Of a stretch of 64,000 nucleotides of DNA, positions 38,805 through 49,731 are shown piece by piece. The notes below the pieces were generated by a model, which had not been told where the DNA came from, searched no databases, and saw only the letters and a program-made list of their open reading frames with translations. Each line of letters starts with the position of its first letter. The stretch's first letter is position 1. Origin of the DNA: Eremothecium cymbalariae DBVPG#7215 (lineage: Eukaryota > Ascomycota > Saccharomycetes > Saccharomycetales > Saccharomycetaceae); NCBI RefSeq assembly GCF_000235365.1, contig NC_016453.1:682001-746000 (forward strand), given 5' to 3'. The translations under genes and the position numbers were made by a program.

Positions 38805-39350
38805 TTATCTGTTCTTTGTATTATTGGCTATCCACGATAAACCCTCAACCAGACCTTGACCTGTCAAGGCATTGCTACCAACAATACACCATAACTGGTT
38901 CTTTAAGTTTTCCCCCAATTGCAAGTAATTCGAAACCTCCAGAGGTTTCAGGGCCCCCCTTAGATCCTGCTTATTGGCCAATACCAACAAGACTACGTCT
39001 TCCATCTCCTTCTCTCCAATAATACTATACAATTCCTCCTTTGCCTCATTTAACCTATCTCTATCATGAGAATCAATAACAAAAATCAACGCCGTGGTAG
39101 CAGGGAAATAGTGCCTCCACAGTGGCCTCAGTCTCTCTTGACCTCCCACATCCCACATATTAAACTTCACGTTGCGAAACGCAACCGTCTCCACATTAAA
39201 CCCTACTGTGGGTGCGGACGTCTTGATTTTGTTCAGCTTCAATTTATAAAGAATAGTAGTCTTCCCAGCATTGTCTAAACCCAACATTAGGATCTTCATC
39301 TCACGAGATCCAAAAAGTTTACTCAGAACCCTCGAAAACGAGTTACCCAT
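38805..39350 (-). CDS. ARF3: ARF3, Arf6-like small GTPase
   Basis: The 181-residue ARF-family GTPase starts [20 protein letters not shown], where Gly2 is the myristoylation site and the amphipathic helix follows. The G boxes are GLDNAGKTT, the switch region [31 protein letters not shown] and the SNALTG region. It is closest to S. cerevisiae Arf3 (YOR094W, 183 residues), the Arf6-like member that acts at the plasma membrane in polarity and endocytosis, rather than Golgi Arf1/2. Its place beside RKI1 and CMR2 agrees. Confidence 0.95.
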   Translation of the reverse strand: MGNSFSRVLSKLFGSREMKILMLGLDNAGKTTILYKLKLNKIKTSAPTVGFNVETVAFRNVKFNMWDVGGQERLRPLWRHYFPATTALIFVIDSHDRDRLNEAKEELYSIIGEKEMEDVVLLVLANKQDLRGALKPLEVSNYLQLGENLKNQLWCIVGSNALTGQGLVEGLSWIANNTKNR

Positions 39351-40149
39351 GTTGTAATTATTCGTTGGTTATTGCGTTTATTCTAATCAATCAATCAATC
39401 AAAACGGCTTCCTCAACCTTAGATATCGTTTAGAAGCTGAAGAGCTGGACAACAATACAGAGAAACCTTAATTTTTGATACTTTTTTTCTATCTTCAAAC
39501 GGTTTATTGTGATCTGTCCTCTTATATAGTTTTTTGTTAAATACGTGCACAGTGTAATCCTAATATTGTTATGCAAAAACATCCAAGAAGTGGATTTTAA
39601 GTGAGATAGAAACACCGTGGTAGTTTTATATCCACTTTGGAACATTTTAGGTAATCCAAGCTCTACATCAAATAACATACTTGTGGGTCAAGCGTTTCGC
39701 TGCAAATCGTCTTGTAGAGTAAGTAATCCATATGTCATATTATAAGGTTGACGCTAGAAAACGTTATACCTCACTAAAACAGCGAGAGAAAGTCCACCAG
39801 ATGCGCATATTTGAACCCTTTCGAGCATCTCATTACTGAACTGATGGAGTACATGATGGGGTTGCTGAAGCCTTGAAACACTTCCGTTGAAGCTACTGAA
39901 GTGTTTGTTCCTTTTTAAATTATAGTTTATACTGGTGACGCTCGGCTTGTACTAAAAATGGTGCGCCTTAAAATCCGTAGTTTTGTTTCACTGTCTGACA
40001 GATAGTCAACCATTTAAATCAAGTTAGTTATAAAATAGAGTGGGTATTAAGACTCAGAGTCGTGTCAGAACACAGGTATTTAGGTTTTTTGTTTTGTTTT
40101 GTCTAGGGAAGTTTTGATAGCAAGGCAGAAGCTGAGATACGTTTAAAGG
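39351..40149. other. Divergent promoter region, ARF3 and CMR2
   Basis: No supported gene in 799 bp. An 82-codon ATG frame on the minus strand (39430-39678) has no recognisable product. Simple repeats are (ATCA)4 at about 39385-39401, just upstream of ARF3, and GTTTT units at about 40090-40101, just upstream of CMR2. Confidence 0.5.
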
Positions 40150-43100
40150 ATGGACTTCAGCATACCTCGTAATATTTCTCCTGATGCTCTAACGAAGTTG
40201 CAGAGTATTATTAGGGACTTTCATGAGGGCAATTTAACGGCTAGGGGATATAATTCGAAACGACAACAGGTGCTGGAAAGGGAGTCGCAAGTATGCAGCG
40301 TTTCACCTGTTAAGGATTCAGCAAGTGTATCCAGCAGTCAGCAACCTCAACATCATATATCATCATTTCCACTCTCACCTGGTTCTGCTATATCACAGAG
40401 TTATACTTCCCATACACGAGATCATTCGGTGACTTCGACAGCGAGGACAAGCGCGACTCACGACATCCAGTCGATGACGTCGCAGTCTCTGTATCGTGTG
40501 ACGACATCAAATTCGAATCCAGTGTCGCATAACTTATCACCGCATGACCTTCAATATTACAATCCTAATTATGGCAATAATTCATACAGGCCCATGATTC
40601 CATTACTGCCGAGAATTAATGATCAGTCACAGTTTCTTAAGGAGTCTTTACCTTCCATTTTGAGGGCCCGGTCACAGGTGTATGAACGGGAGACTGCTAT
40701 ACTTGGAATCAATTCTCGGGGAAAGGAAACATCCATATCATGGGATAAATTATACTTGAGGGCTGAGAAAGTTGCCCATGAATTGGGTAAAATCAAACCG
40801 CGTAAGACAGAAAAGATATTACTGTGGTACGATGGAGGAGAAACGATCGAGTTCTCTGTAGCACTACTCGGCTGTTTTATTGCTGGCCTGATAGGAGTAC
40901 CTGTATCGTTTGAAACTTACACATTGAATGAAATTATTGAAATTATAAAGCAAACCAATGCTAAGCTGATATTAATATCTGAAGAATGCATGAAGCAGTT
41001 GGATAATCTGCATGTTAGTAGTAATTCTAAATTGCATTTAACAAAGAGTGATTTCTTCTCGCGACTAACATTTGTGAAAACAGATGATTTGGGAGTTTAT
41101 TCTAGGGCCAAAAAGGCTTCTCCAGTATTTTCTATTCCTTCCGTATCATATATCGAATTTAGCAGGACTCCCCTCGGAAAGTTATCGGGCGTTGTTATGA
41201 AGCACAAAGTTCTATGGAGGCAATTTGAGAACTTAACTGATATTCTAAATTCAAGGGCTAAATCTAACTGGAAAAAAGGTTCAATAAAATGCCCTTACAA
41301 AGATGGGAAACGAAGTTCTTCTAGGTATGTTATATTGTCTAGTTTGGACCCAACAAGATCAACTGGGCTCGTTTTAGGCACCTTATTTAACATATTCAGT
41401 GGAAATCTTTTAATTTGTGTTCATGCCAATTTATTAAAGCGCCCTGGTATTTACGAATATCTCATAAATAAATATCGGGCGGACGTTTTGTTAAATGATC
41501 CTTTGCAATTAAAGCAGGTGGTTATTAACTATTTGGAGAATCCAGAATCCACAATCTCTAAGAAATCAAAAATAGATTTCAGCTGTATCAAGCTGTGTCT
41601 CACGTCCTGTACAACAATAGATACTGAAGTAGCTGACATGATTGTCCACAAATGGTTGAAAAATTTAGGCTGCATGGACGCTTCACAAGCTTATTCACCT
41701 ATGCTTACTCTTCTGGATTTTGGTGGTATATTCATCTCAGTACGTGATCAGTTAGGAAGGATGGAGAATTTTCCTCTACATGATCCGAAGTTGCGATTAC
41801 AGGACGATGTGTTTATTGATAAGGAGCAGTTGAAAGATAATATTGTGCAGCCAAGTATTTCTGCAATGATTAATTCCTCCAGTTCTATCAAAGATTTTTT
41901 ACGTCTAACTACTTTTGGGTACCCTATTCCTGATTCAACTATTTGTGTCGTTGATCCAGATACAAGAGTATTAGTTGAAGATTTGACGGTGGGTGAAATT
42001 TGGATATCAGCACCTAGCGTGACTGACGAGTTTTACCATATGGAACGACTAACGGACTTTGTTTTTAATGCAAAATTAAATTTTAAGAAGATGATATCCA
42101 CACTAGAATCTTCCGAAGAAAAGTTCAAAAGTGAGTCTTATATGGCGAACATTGAAAGGTTGGACACTATAATGACTTTGGTTCCTCCTCAAACTTCTTT
42201 TTTAAGAACTAAGTTAATTGGATTCATCCATAATGGGAAAATATATACGCTATCTCTAATCGAAGACATGTTTTTACAAAACAAATTGATAAGGCTACAG
42301 AATTGGTCTCATACATCAGATGTGAATAGATCTATTAAAGAAAATCCTAAGAATAATAGAATTTCCGCGTTGTCAAAAAGCTCATTATCTTTGGGTCCGA
42401 AGAGAATTGTTCAAACTTTCTATTTACAGCATATCAGTGAAAACTTAGTGCGCACTGTTGATAAAGTTTCTGAAGTATCTGCATTTGAATTGGGGCATAA
42501 AAATTATGAACATTATTTGGTTATGGTTGTCGAAAGTTTTTTGGCTAACAATGCCATTTTAAACCAGGGTTCGTCTAATACAAACATGTATGCGATGCAC
42601 GAAAAGCTTGCAATGGAACAGAAAATGAATGATCTCACGGAGCAGATCTATAAGATACTTTGGATATTTCATAAAATTCAGCCTTTCTGTTGTTTGGTAG
42701 TACCACCTGACTCCTTGCCAAGAAGATATTGTTCTATGGAAATTGCTAACAGGACAGTAGAAAGCCGCTTCCTAAGCGGTAAGTTGAATTCAAAGTTCGT
42801 TAAGTTTCAATTGGACAATGTCATCCTAGATTTTGTTCCTCATTCCAGCTATTATAATGAAAGTATTTTTTCTGAACATTTATCAAAATTAAGACATCAT
42901 GCGCTAAGTATGCATATTGTAGAAACACTTGGTATTCCACCTGAATCAACGTGGCAAACCTCTGGACTTGATTATAAAAAAGATTCATATGACGAAGACA
43001 CAGGTGAACCACTTACTGGTTTTAACACAATCATGGATATTTTGGAATGGAGAACTTCTAGACATGCAACCGATTTTGCCTTCAGCAATGGATCCGATTA

Positions 43101-45048
43101 CCATATTGCAGGTGGTTCAGCTGATCAATATAGAAAACTTTCTTGGGAAAAGATCAGCTCCTTAATTGCATGCTTTATTAAAAAGATAGTTGATTCAAAG
43201 AATCCTTTGAAGCGTGGAGACCATGTTATAATTATGTGTGAAAATACAGTCGATTACGTGGCAATCGTCCTCGCTTGTTTTTACTGCAGATTGGTTATCA
43301 TTCCGTTGCCTTTATTACACGATACTCATAGTGAAGCAGAAGTTACGTTTTTAATGAATGTTATTATGAATTATGATGTCAAGAGAATATTTGTGGATCA
43401 AAAAGTTGAGAATTTGCTAGAGCAGAATTCTCAGATCAGCATCCTCTTAAAAAAGATTAAAAACCAATTGCCAAAAATAACTACTATCACGAAAGTAAAG
43501 AGGAGATCAGGATTGCTTCCTAAACAATACCAGTTCATCCTTGAAGAGCAATATGGTACCCTATCAACCCAAGAAGCTTGTGTGGTCTGGATAAATCGCG
43601 ACGATGACCGTTCAGCAGCGTTGAATGTCATTATGTCTCACAGTACTTTATTAAAGATGTGTAAAGTTTTGAAGGAAACTTTGAAGATGACTAAAGATAA
43701 ACATATAATGTCTGTTTGCTTTTTTACTAGAGGTATAGGGTTTTTATACAGCTGCTTGCTTGGGATATTTGTTGGGGCTTCTACAAGTCTTTTCAGTTCT
43801 ACAGAGCTTATAAATAACCCTAAAAACCTACTAATTGGGTTGCAGAACACGAATGTTAAGGATATTGTATTAAGTCCTGATGTTCTATATATGATTATGG
43901 ACCGAGGTAGTGCTATCTTAGAAAACCAGGGCAAAATTGTTTCTTCAAACGAAAAGGGCAAGAAAGAATCAAAGTCTTTATCTGTATTAAAGCCGTATTT
44001 CTTGCGTCATGTGGAGAATATCATGATCCCATTCACTGGGCGCCCAAGATTTCGAGCCATAGAGGCGCTGATCGGAAAGTACCCTCTTGCTGGAGCTACG
44101 CATCTGCAAGTAAACTACGTTTATGAACATCGTTTCAATCCGTTCATCTCTCTAAGATCTTATTTGGGAATCTTGCCTATTGACATATACTTGGATCCGG
44201 TTTCGCTTCGCGAAGGTATTGTTAATGAGCTAGATCCGTTGGTGGTTAGTAGTTCCGTTTTAAAAAATGCTATCCACCTTCAGGATTCTGGTATTGTTAG
44301 TGCATGTACTGAAGTTTCAATTGTGAATCCTGAAACATTGGAACAATGTTACGAAAATGAAATAGGTGAAATATGGTGTTGTTCTGAAGCTAATGTATTC
44401 GATTATTCGATATGCTCCCCTTCACGCACGTCAAGCAGCAGAGAAGTAACCGGTATTAATAAGAGAAGCAAAATTACTAGAGACCTCTTCATTAGCCAGC
44501 AGTTCAGGTCAAAAATTAAAAATCAAGATGATATCGGATTGTCATATTTGCGGACAGGTGATTTAGGATTTATTAAAACTGTTGAAAGAATAGACTCTAA
44601 GGGAGGTAGCATGAATTTATCTGTTTTATATGTTCTGGGAAGCATAAATGAAACTGTTGAAATATTAGGGTTGACTCATTTCGTTATTGATTTAGAAACC
44701 ACGGTCTTAAAAACACATCCAAGTATTGAAAATTGTATCATTGTAAAGACTGGTGGATTACTTAGTTGTTTAATCGAGTGCAATAGTAATTCGGAGATCC
44801 CACAATATTCTAATATAACTCCTTTGGTTGTAAGCTTATTATTGAAACAACATGGTGTTGTGTTGGATTTATGTTGCTTTGTGAAGCTGAAATCATTAAA
44901 CTACATTGTTAAAGATTGGCAGAAGAATAGATCGCAGCTCTTGGAGGATTGGTTAAATAAGAAGTTAACTATTGAAGCTCAATATGGTGTTAATGTGGGG
45001 GAAAACAACTCTATTTATTTGTTGTCGGATTTTGAGAAGGTTCAATAG
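40150..45048 (+). CDS. CMR2: CMR2, DIP2-type protein with DMAP1-binding and two AMP-binding domains
   Basis: The 1,632-residue protein begins with a DMAP1-binding domain (about 1-45, IPRNISPDALTKLQSIIRDF). A low-complexity Ser/Thr/His region follows, then two tandem adenylate-forming (AMP-binding) domains at about 165-650 and 960-1600. This is the architecture of the disco-interacting protein 2 (DIP2) family. In yeast the family member has been linked to control of selected diacylglycerol species. S. cerevisiae Cmr2 is YOR093C (1,648 residues). Both domains are degenerate at the usual SSGTTGxPK motif, so classical acyl-CoA ligase activity should not be assumed. It converges on ECM3. Confidence 0.93.
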   Translation: MDFSIPRNISPDALTKLQSIIRDFHEGNLTARGYNSKRQQVLERESQVCSVSPVKDSASVSSSQQPQHHISSFPLSPGSAISQSYTSHTRDHSVTSTARTSATHDIQSMTSQSLYRVTTSNSNPVSHNLSPHDLQYYNPNYGNNSYRPMIPLLPRINDQSQFLKESLPSILRARSQVYERETAILGINSRGKETSISWDKLYLRAEKVAHELGKIKPRKTEKILLWYDGGETIEFSVALLGCFIAGLIGVPVSFETYTLNEIIEIIKQTNAKLILISEECMKQLDNLHVSSNSKLHLTKSDFFSRLTFVKTDDLGVYSRAKKASPVFSIPSVSYIEFSRTPLGKLSGVVMKHKVLWRQFENLTDILNSRAKSNWKKGSIKCPYKDGKRSSSRYVILSSLDPTRSTGLVLGTLFNIFSGNLLICVHANLLKRPGIYEYLINKYRADVLLNDPLQLKQVVINYLENPESTISKKSKIDFSCIKLCLTSCTTIDTEVADMIVHKWLKNLGCMDASQAYSPMLTLLDFGGIFISVRDQLGRMENFPLHDPKLRLQDDVFIDKEQLKDNIVQPSISAMINSSSSIKDFLRLTTFGYPIPDSTICVVDPDTRVLVEDLTVGEIWISAPSVTDEFYHMERLTDFVFNAKLNFKKMISTLESSEEKFKSESYMANIERLDTIMTLVPPQTSFLRTKLIGFIHNGKIYTLSLIEDMFLQNKLIRLQNWSHTSDVNRSIKENPKNNRISALSKSSLSLGPKRIVQTFYLQHISENLVRTVDKVSEVSAFELGHKNYEHYLVMVVESFLANNAILNQGSSNTNMYAMHEKLAMEQKMNDLTEQIYKILWIFHKIQPFCCLVVPPDSLPRRYCSMEIANRTVESRFLSGKLNSKFVKFQLDNVILDFVPHSSYYNESIFSEHLSKLRHHALSMHIVETLGIPPESTWQTSGLDYKKDSYDEDTGEPLTGFNTIMDILEWRTSRHATDFAFSNGSDYHIAGGSADQYRKLSWEKISSLIACFIKKIVDSKNPLKRGDHVIIMCENTVDYVAIVLACFYCRLVIIPLPLLHDTHSEAEVTFLMNVIMNYDVKRIFVDQKVENLLEQNSQISILLKKIKNQLPKITTITKVKRRSGLLPKQYQFILEEQYGTLSTQEACVVWINRDDDRSAALNVIMSHSTLLKMCKVLKETLKMTKDKHIMSVCFFTRGIGFLYSCLLGIFVGASTSLFSSTELINNPKNLLIGLQNTNVKDIVLSPDVLYMIMDRGSAILENQGKIVSSNEKGKKESKSLSVLKPYFLRHVENIMIPFTGRPRFRAIEALIGKYPLAGATHLQVNYVYEHRFNPFISLRSYLGILPIDIYLDPVSLREGIVNELDPLVVSSSVLKNAIHLQDSGIVSACTEVSIVNPETLEQCYENEIGEIWCCSEANVFDYSICSPSRTSSSREVTGINKRSKITRDLFISQQFRSKIKNQDDIGLSYLRTGDLGFIKTVERIDSKGGSMNLSVLYVLGSINETVEILGLTHFVIDLETTVLKTHPSIENCIIVKTGGLLSCLIECNSNSEIPQYSNITPLVVSLLLKQHGVVLDLCCFVKLKSLNYIVKDWQKNRSQLLEDWLNKKLTIEAQYGVNVGENNSIYLLSDFEKVQ

Positions 45049-45191
45049 GTTACTATTAATTATGATTATTATCTATAATATATTAGCTGTAAAAAATATT
45101 TGGCGAAATTGATCTACGAAACAGGCAATTGGTTTTTGGTATAAATTAACTATCATACTATACAGATGTATACTGGGGAGTATGCTGCGCA

Positions 45192-46888
45192 TTATAAAGG
45201 TATTTCAACTTTTAGTAAATAGGATACCATCAATGGTAAGCTTATAAACAATACCGGAAATTGTAGAACTAAAAAAAAGCACAACAATCTAGTTGTACAG
45301 TCTCTTGGCTTTCTAAAGGTGTAAAACTTGCTGTAAGGTTTATGAGCATCGACATGGTTGGTAAGGTCCAGAGTAGAGCGATGTTAAATAGTAGCATCTT
45401 ATCATCTTGCCAATTTGCCAATCCAGCTTTAATAAGAAGATGGCACCACAAGATTCCGATGATTGGAAAGATAAACTGTTTCACAAAAACCATAGCTACT
45501 GCGGTTTTCCAAAGCCCCGGATGTAATTTTCTTATCTTTATTCTTGCGAAAGTGGCTCCTACCATCATAAGTGCATAAGGAACACATGCGGGACCAGCAA
45601 ATCCTGTGAGATCCATTACAAAGTTTAGAGGGGGCAAATTATCTGGTGCTTGTTTTATCGAGTTAACGTTGGGCGTTTTAACAAATAATGCCTTTAGCCA
45701 AGGAACGAATGCAACAATAAGCGATACAATCACAAAAAATGCACATGGCCTTAAACAGTTTTTTAGGAAAAACACTATTTGTGTGGTCAGTGAAAACTTA
45801 TAAAGCCATGACGGTAATGTCGATCCCGAAACTTTAATATCTTCGTTATTTACAGTGGCATCGGAGGTCATTATTCGGCGGAGTGAAGACTGCATTCTAA
45901 GCTGTGCTGTTTGTGCCTGAGTAGGAGGAAATTCTTCCTGAATGGAATACTGCCTTCCATATTGATCGACATTGGAATATTCCCTAATTAATTCATCCAA
46001 TCCCTGAGGGGGCAGCGCACGCAAATCAATTGATCGAAGAGTGGCTAAAGAATTTCTTCTGAACCCCTGGGCAGCATCAGAACCCATAGTTGATCTTGTA
46101 GCTTTCTCCGATATCAATTGTATAGGAGTTTCCCCTCTTGGAGCTTCAACCTCTTGTGATACACTCCCATTTAGAGAGAATGCAGATGTGGTAGGGTTTG
46201 ATGGTAAAGAATAAGCATCCACTTTTGAACTAGAGCTTAGAACTGCCGAGTTTACATCCCCTATTTCGGGCACCACCTCTAATACATGGTGTGCCTCTTG
46301 AAGAGTATCATAAGATTGGGCTGCGGACAACTTCTTTTCTTTGTCGTAATCTACATCGCAATTTTCAATATCTTTATATCTGAAATCCTGTTCTATCAAA
46401 CGGAACCCACCAAGATTAAAGACATACAACAAAAGGAACATTAAAGTAATCACAGAGTTGGCTACCCCTTTATTTCCTTCTTCTGCCGTGAAAGTACCAG
46501 TATCCACCAAAGTTTGCAAATATGCAATTGGAATATCACTTATATTAGGAAATATGGTCGCTGCAAGAAGTCCTCCTCTCCACTGTTTAGAAACAGGAAG
46601 AAACTTCCTGAAAGCTAGACCAAATACGAGCCCACAGGCAAACAATACCGTGACCGTCAAACCAAGAAGCCCCACTAACTTGATATCACTACCCTGAATA
46701 CTCCCAACAATATTATTGAAGGCTAGAAAAGGCGTGAGCACCATCAATGAAATATCCGAAAGAGCCCTTGTGGCTTCTACAGTTAAAATATTAAACCTGC
46801 CCAGCATGTACCCAACGGCAATAATCAAATAAATTTTAATAACCGGCTTCAAAGCAACCCATATTGCATGGCCTATCGACAGCGACAT
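45192..46888 (-). CDS. ECM3: ECM3, auxin-efflux-carrier-like membrane protein; one apparent frameshift near the end
   Basis: The start is the ATG at 46888 (MSLSIGHAIWVALKPVIKI); the frame runs on to a TTG that is not used. About five membrane segments lie in residues 10-180. A long cytosolic loop follows with the conserved LRSIDLRALPPQGLDELIREYSNVDQYGR, then five more segments. As written it stops at 45269 just after LDCCAFF, one membrane segment short of S. cerevisiae Ecm3. One extra T in the 8-T run (A run at 45271-45278) continues the frame as LVLQFPVLFISLP to a TAA at 45192-45194. That restores the S. cerevisiae-like tail FFLMLQYPLMVVSLP and gives about 565 residues. Transport substrate is unproven. 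It represents both YOR092W and YNL095C. Confidence 0.92.
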
Positions 46889-47703
46889 TTCTCCAGAATT
46901 CTCAAACCTATAACTCTCTAACGATGTCGGTAATATCCGAAGCAACTACTACCCGTCTTACCAGTATAGTCTGCTATCTGTATAAATACCACCACTTTAT
47001 ATATCACTCAGTCATCTTCCCCGTACCTTTGTTCCGAGTATATATACCAAGCTGAAGAGCGATTTTCGTTATCTTTTCCTGCTTTCACTAGCATTCCATA
47101 AAAGCGTACAGATAATCAGTCTGTCAGGACAACTTTGAATTCCAACGACACTAGATTTCCTTCTTACTTCTAACCCCCATTACCACGCATCTAACCAAAC
47201 ACCAATTGATACTTAAGCTGCTAGTAAAGGTCCATTACCATTCAATATAATACTTAGGTTGTATGTAAATGTAGCGAATTGATCGTTCCATATTATCTTT
47301 AGTAAACTCAGTATTTGTTTCGTTCACTATAACAATAGGTTCATGCAGACGTTCAGAATAATACAAAAGTGAATCAGAAAGTTAAAGTCAACAAAAGCCA
47401 TCATTCAAGATAAAATATCAAAAGGAAATTAGGAAAAGATAAAGAGCTATAAGCTATTGGGAAATTGGTATTGTAACTAAGGAGTTTAATATTGGTTTGG
47501 TTGTTGAATATTGTAAGAATAGGTTGGATTAGTACTTTTATAGCGAGTAGCTCACAATAATTAGCCACATATTAATTTGATTAGACGAGGATAAATAGTC
47601 TGCCGTTTTGTTGAAAGGGTCGCATAAAAAAGCAGTTTACTCATTTTATAAGAGGCTGAGGGGTAATAGGACTACTGCGAGGCAGCGTTTACGGCAATCT
47701 GTA
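46889..47703. other. Divergent promoter region, ECM3 and APP1
   Basis: No supported gene in 815 bp. The APP1 frame is open upstream to a TTG at 47608 but lacks an ATG there. An intron donor feeding that frame was looked for and not found. Confidence 0.5.
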
Positions 47704-49521
47704 ATGTGGTCTAATGGGGAAAATGGTGTTGGTAGTGGGAGAAGGCAACGTTTGATGAATATGGTGAAAACAACCAAGGATGTGTATATTCCTGCGGTGC
47801 ATAATTCACTTACACAGGCAAAGAATTCTTTGCGTAGCTATTACAATGGTTATGATGATAGTAGAGAGTTGTGTGTTCAACAGGATAAGTTAATACCGAA
47901 TTTTGATGAGAGGGAACTACATCTTCTTTGTTATCCATCTTATACACGAATTGGAAATGATAGTAGGTATGTCACGCAGGTCCGTGGCATGGTATATACT
48001 GAGGGCCAAATGGGCAGGAGAAACAGGCTTATTATGTCGATTTGTAGGCAATTCATCAAGCCAACAGCGACTGTTGAAACTGAGAAGGAGTTGGAGAGGG
48101 TATTCAATGATGACACCACTAGTCCATCCGCTAGATATACGTTGCAGTCGACTTCAACAGTCAATAGCATTGCTTCATCGTCATCGTCATCGTCATTCAC
48201 AGCGGTTTCTGCTTCTACCACCACTAGTCAACAAGGACAGGAAGAAGTGCTACGTGAGCGTATTTCTGGGTTTTTGAACAAATCTATCCCTAACGTTCCC
48301 ATTGTTGTCAACCTCATTGATAATGCAGGAAATCAAGAAACTGTGCACACCAATACGGATAATTATGGACAATTCCAGGTGCACACAGATACTAAATTTT
48401 TGCCAAGAGTTATTAAGTGTACAGTGGATTTTGATATCCCTATATCTACTTGGTTTGATACAAATTTAATTGAGGATTCGGGTATAGGTGTTATTAGTGA
48501 TATTGATGACACAATAAAGCATACTGGTGTTGTAGGTGATAAAAGGTCTCTATTTTGCAATGTTTTTGTGAATTCATTGAATTCCTGGTTAATCCCAGGT
48601 ATGTCATTGTGGTACAACACTATGAGAGATGTTGAATGTGTGGATTTCTTCTACGTTTCAAACTCTCCGTACCAGATATATCCTACTTTAAGACAGTACA
48701 TCTCAAATGAATATCCAATTGGCCCTCTATTTTTAAAACAGTACTCGGGTAACCTACTTAGCAGTTTAATGACATCCACCGCTAAGATAAAGCTACCATC
48801 TATCGTTCAAATTTGTGCTGACTTCCCTAATAAAAAATTTGTACTGATAGGGGATTCTGGAGAAGAAGACTTAGAGGCTTATATAGCCACTGCAAGGGAC
48901 TTTCCAAAGCAAATAATAGGCATTTATATTCGTTGTTGTAAGGACTCTATGAGTGATGATCCCACAAGAGATTGGAAGGTAATGGAGGAATTAAATGCAA
49001 TTATTTCAGATAAGTACTTATCTGTTATACAAAGAAGACAGGCGATCATGAAAAAGAAGCAGTCCTGCCCTCCTGTGCCGCCTAAAAAGGTACGTTTATC
49101 TCCAGCCGTTGAAGAAGAAATAAAAAAGTCCAGAACTTTCAGAAACTACGCTATGTCGCCTGTTTCATCTCAAATATCGTATTTAAGTCGGTCCCCACGA
49201 TATGGTAGTTTAGGAACAATTCCAATTTCACCAAATAAGCCACCCCCATTGCCTCCCAGAAATCGTACCATGTCCTCCCCCCAATTCGATTCTGATATCG
49301 ATGATCTGTTTACGATGCCTTCTACTCAAAACGACTACGGTATGTACTCAGTGTATTTTGACCGCAAGGCTGATGAATGGAAGGAAAGAGTTTTAAGAGC
49401 TATCAATATTTTACAGGAACAAAATGTTGAAGCTCGATTCATGTTTTTTAAGGAACCTTCTATATGCATTGAAGATAGCATGTCTCAAATTAGGAGTACA
49501 AAAATGAAAAGAGCGAATTGA
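47704..49521 (+). CDS. APP1: APP1, phosphatidate phosphatase of actin patches
   Basis: The protein is 606 residues from the ATG at 47704. The longer open frame begins at a TTG, and S. cerevisiae App1 lines up with the ATG start through GRRQRLMNMVKTTKDVYIP. The haloacid-dehalogenase catalytic motif DIDDTIKHTG has Asp266 and Asp268. Downstream blocks are FFYVSNSPYQIYPTLRQYI, GPLFLKQYSG and FVLIGDSGEEDLEAY. The tail has proline-rich SH3 ligands (CPPVPPKKVRL, KPPPLPPRNR), which in S. cerevisiae recruit actin-patch SH3 proteins. The enzyme converts phosphatidate to diacylglycerol. It is YNL094W in S. cerevisiae, adjacent to the ECM3 paralogue YNL095C. A run of Ser lies near residue 160. Confidence 0.94.
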   Translation: MWSNGENGVGSGRRQRLMNMVKTTKDVYIPAVHNSLTQAKNSLRSYYNGYDDSRELCVQQDKLIPNFDERELHLLCYPSYTRIGNDSRYVTQVRGMVYTEGQMGRRNRLIMSICRQFIKPTATVETEKELERVFNDDTTSPSARYTLQSTSTVNSIASSSSSSSFTAVSASTTTSQQGQEEVLRERISGFLNKSIPNVPIVVNLIDNAGNQETVHTNTDNYGQFQVHTDTKFLPRVIKCTVDFDIPISTWFDTNLIEDSGIGVISDIDDTIKHTGVVGDKRSLFCNVFVNSLNSWLIPGMSLWYNTMRDVECVDFFYVSNSPYQIYPTLRQYISNEYPIGPLFLKQYSGNLLSSLMTSTAKIKLPSIVQICADFPNKKFVLIGDSGEEDLEAYIATARDFPKQIIGIYIRCCKDSMSDDPTRDWKVMEELNAIISDKYLSVIQRRQAIMKKKQSCPPVPPKKVRLSPAVEEEIKKSRTFRNYAMSPVSSQISYLSRSPRYGSLGTIPISPNKPPPLPPRNRTMSSPQFDSDIDDLFTMPSTQNDYGMYSVYFDRKADEWKERVLRAINILQEQNVEARFMFFKEPSICIEDSMSQIRSTKMKRAN

Positions 49522-49616
49522 TTCACTCACCCTTTGAAATAGAAACTATTACTATGTTGAATTATAATGTAATATCTCATACTAAAACAAATGGGCAGAT
49601 TTTTACAATTGTCAAG

Positions 49617-49627
49617 TATATACATAC

Positions 49628-49662
<35 letters not shown>

Positions 49663-49668
49663 CGTGCG
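49617..49668 (+). repeat. Compound AT/GT microsatellite
   Basis: TATACATACA and (TA)n change into (TG)n and end with GCGTGCG. It lies between the convergent APP1 and TMA46 genes and is likely to be length-variable. Confidence 0.9.
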
Positions 49669-49731
49669 TTTAGATAAAAGAATGGATGATATAACTGAAA
49701 ACCACCATTTCTGATGAGTTATATGAGCCGC

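Noticed and set aside
39430..39678. 82-codon ATG frame upstream of ARF3 on the minus strand
   Set aside because: It is AT-rich, of ordinary chance length, without a recognisable domain; a real gene here would need transcript evidence.
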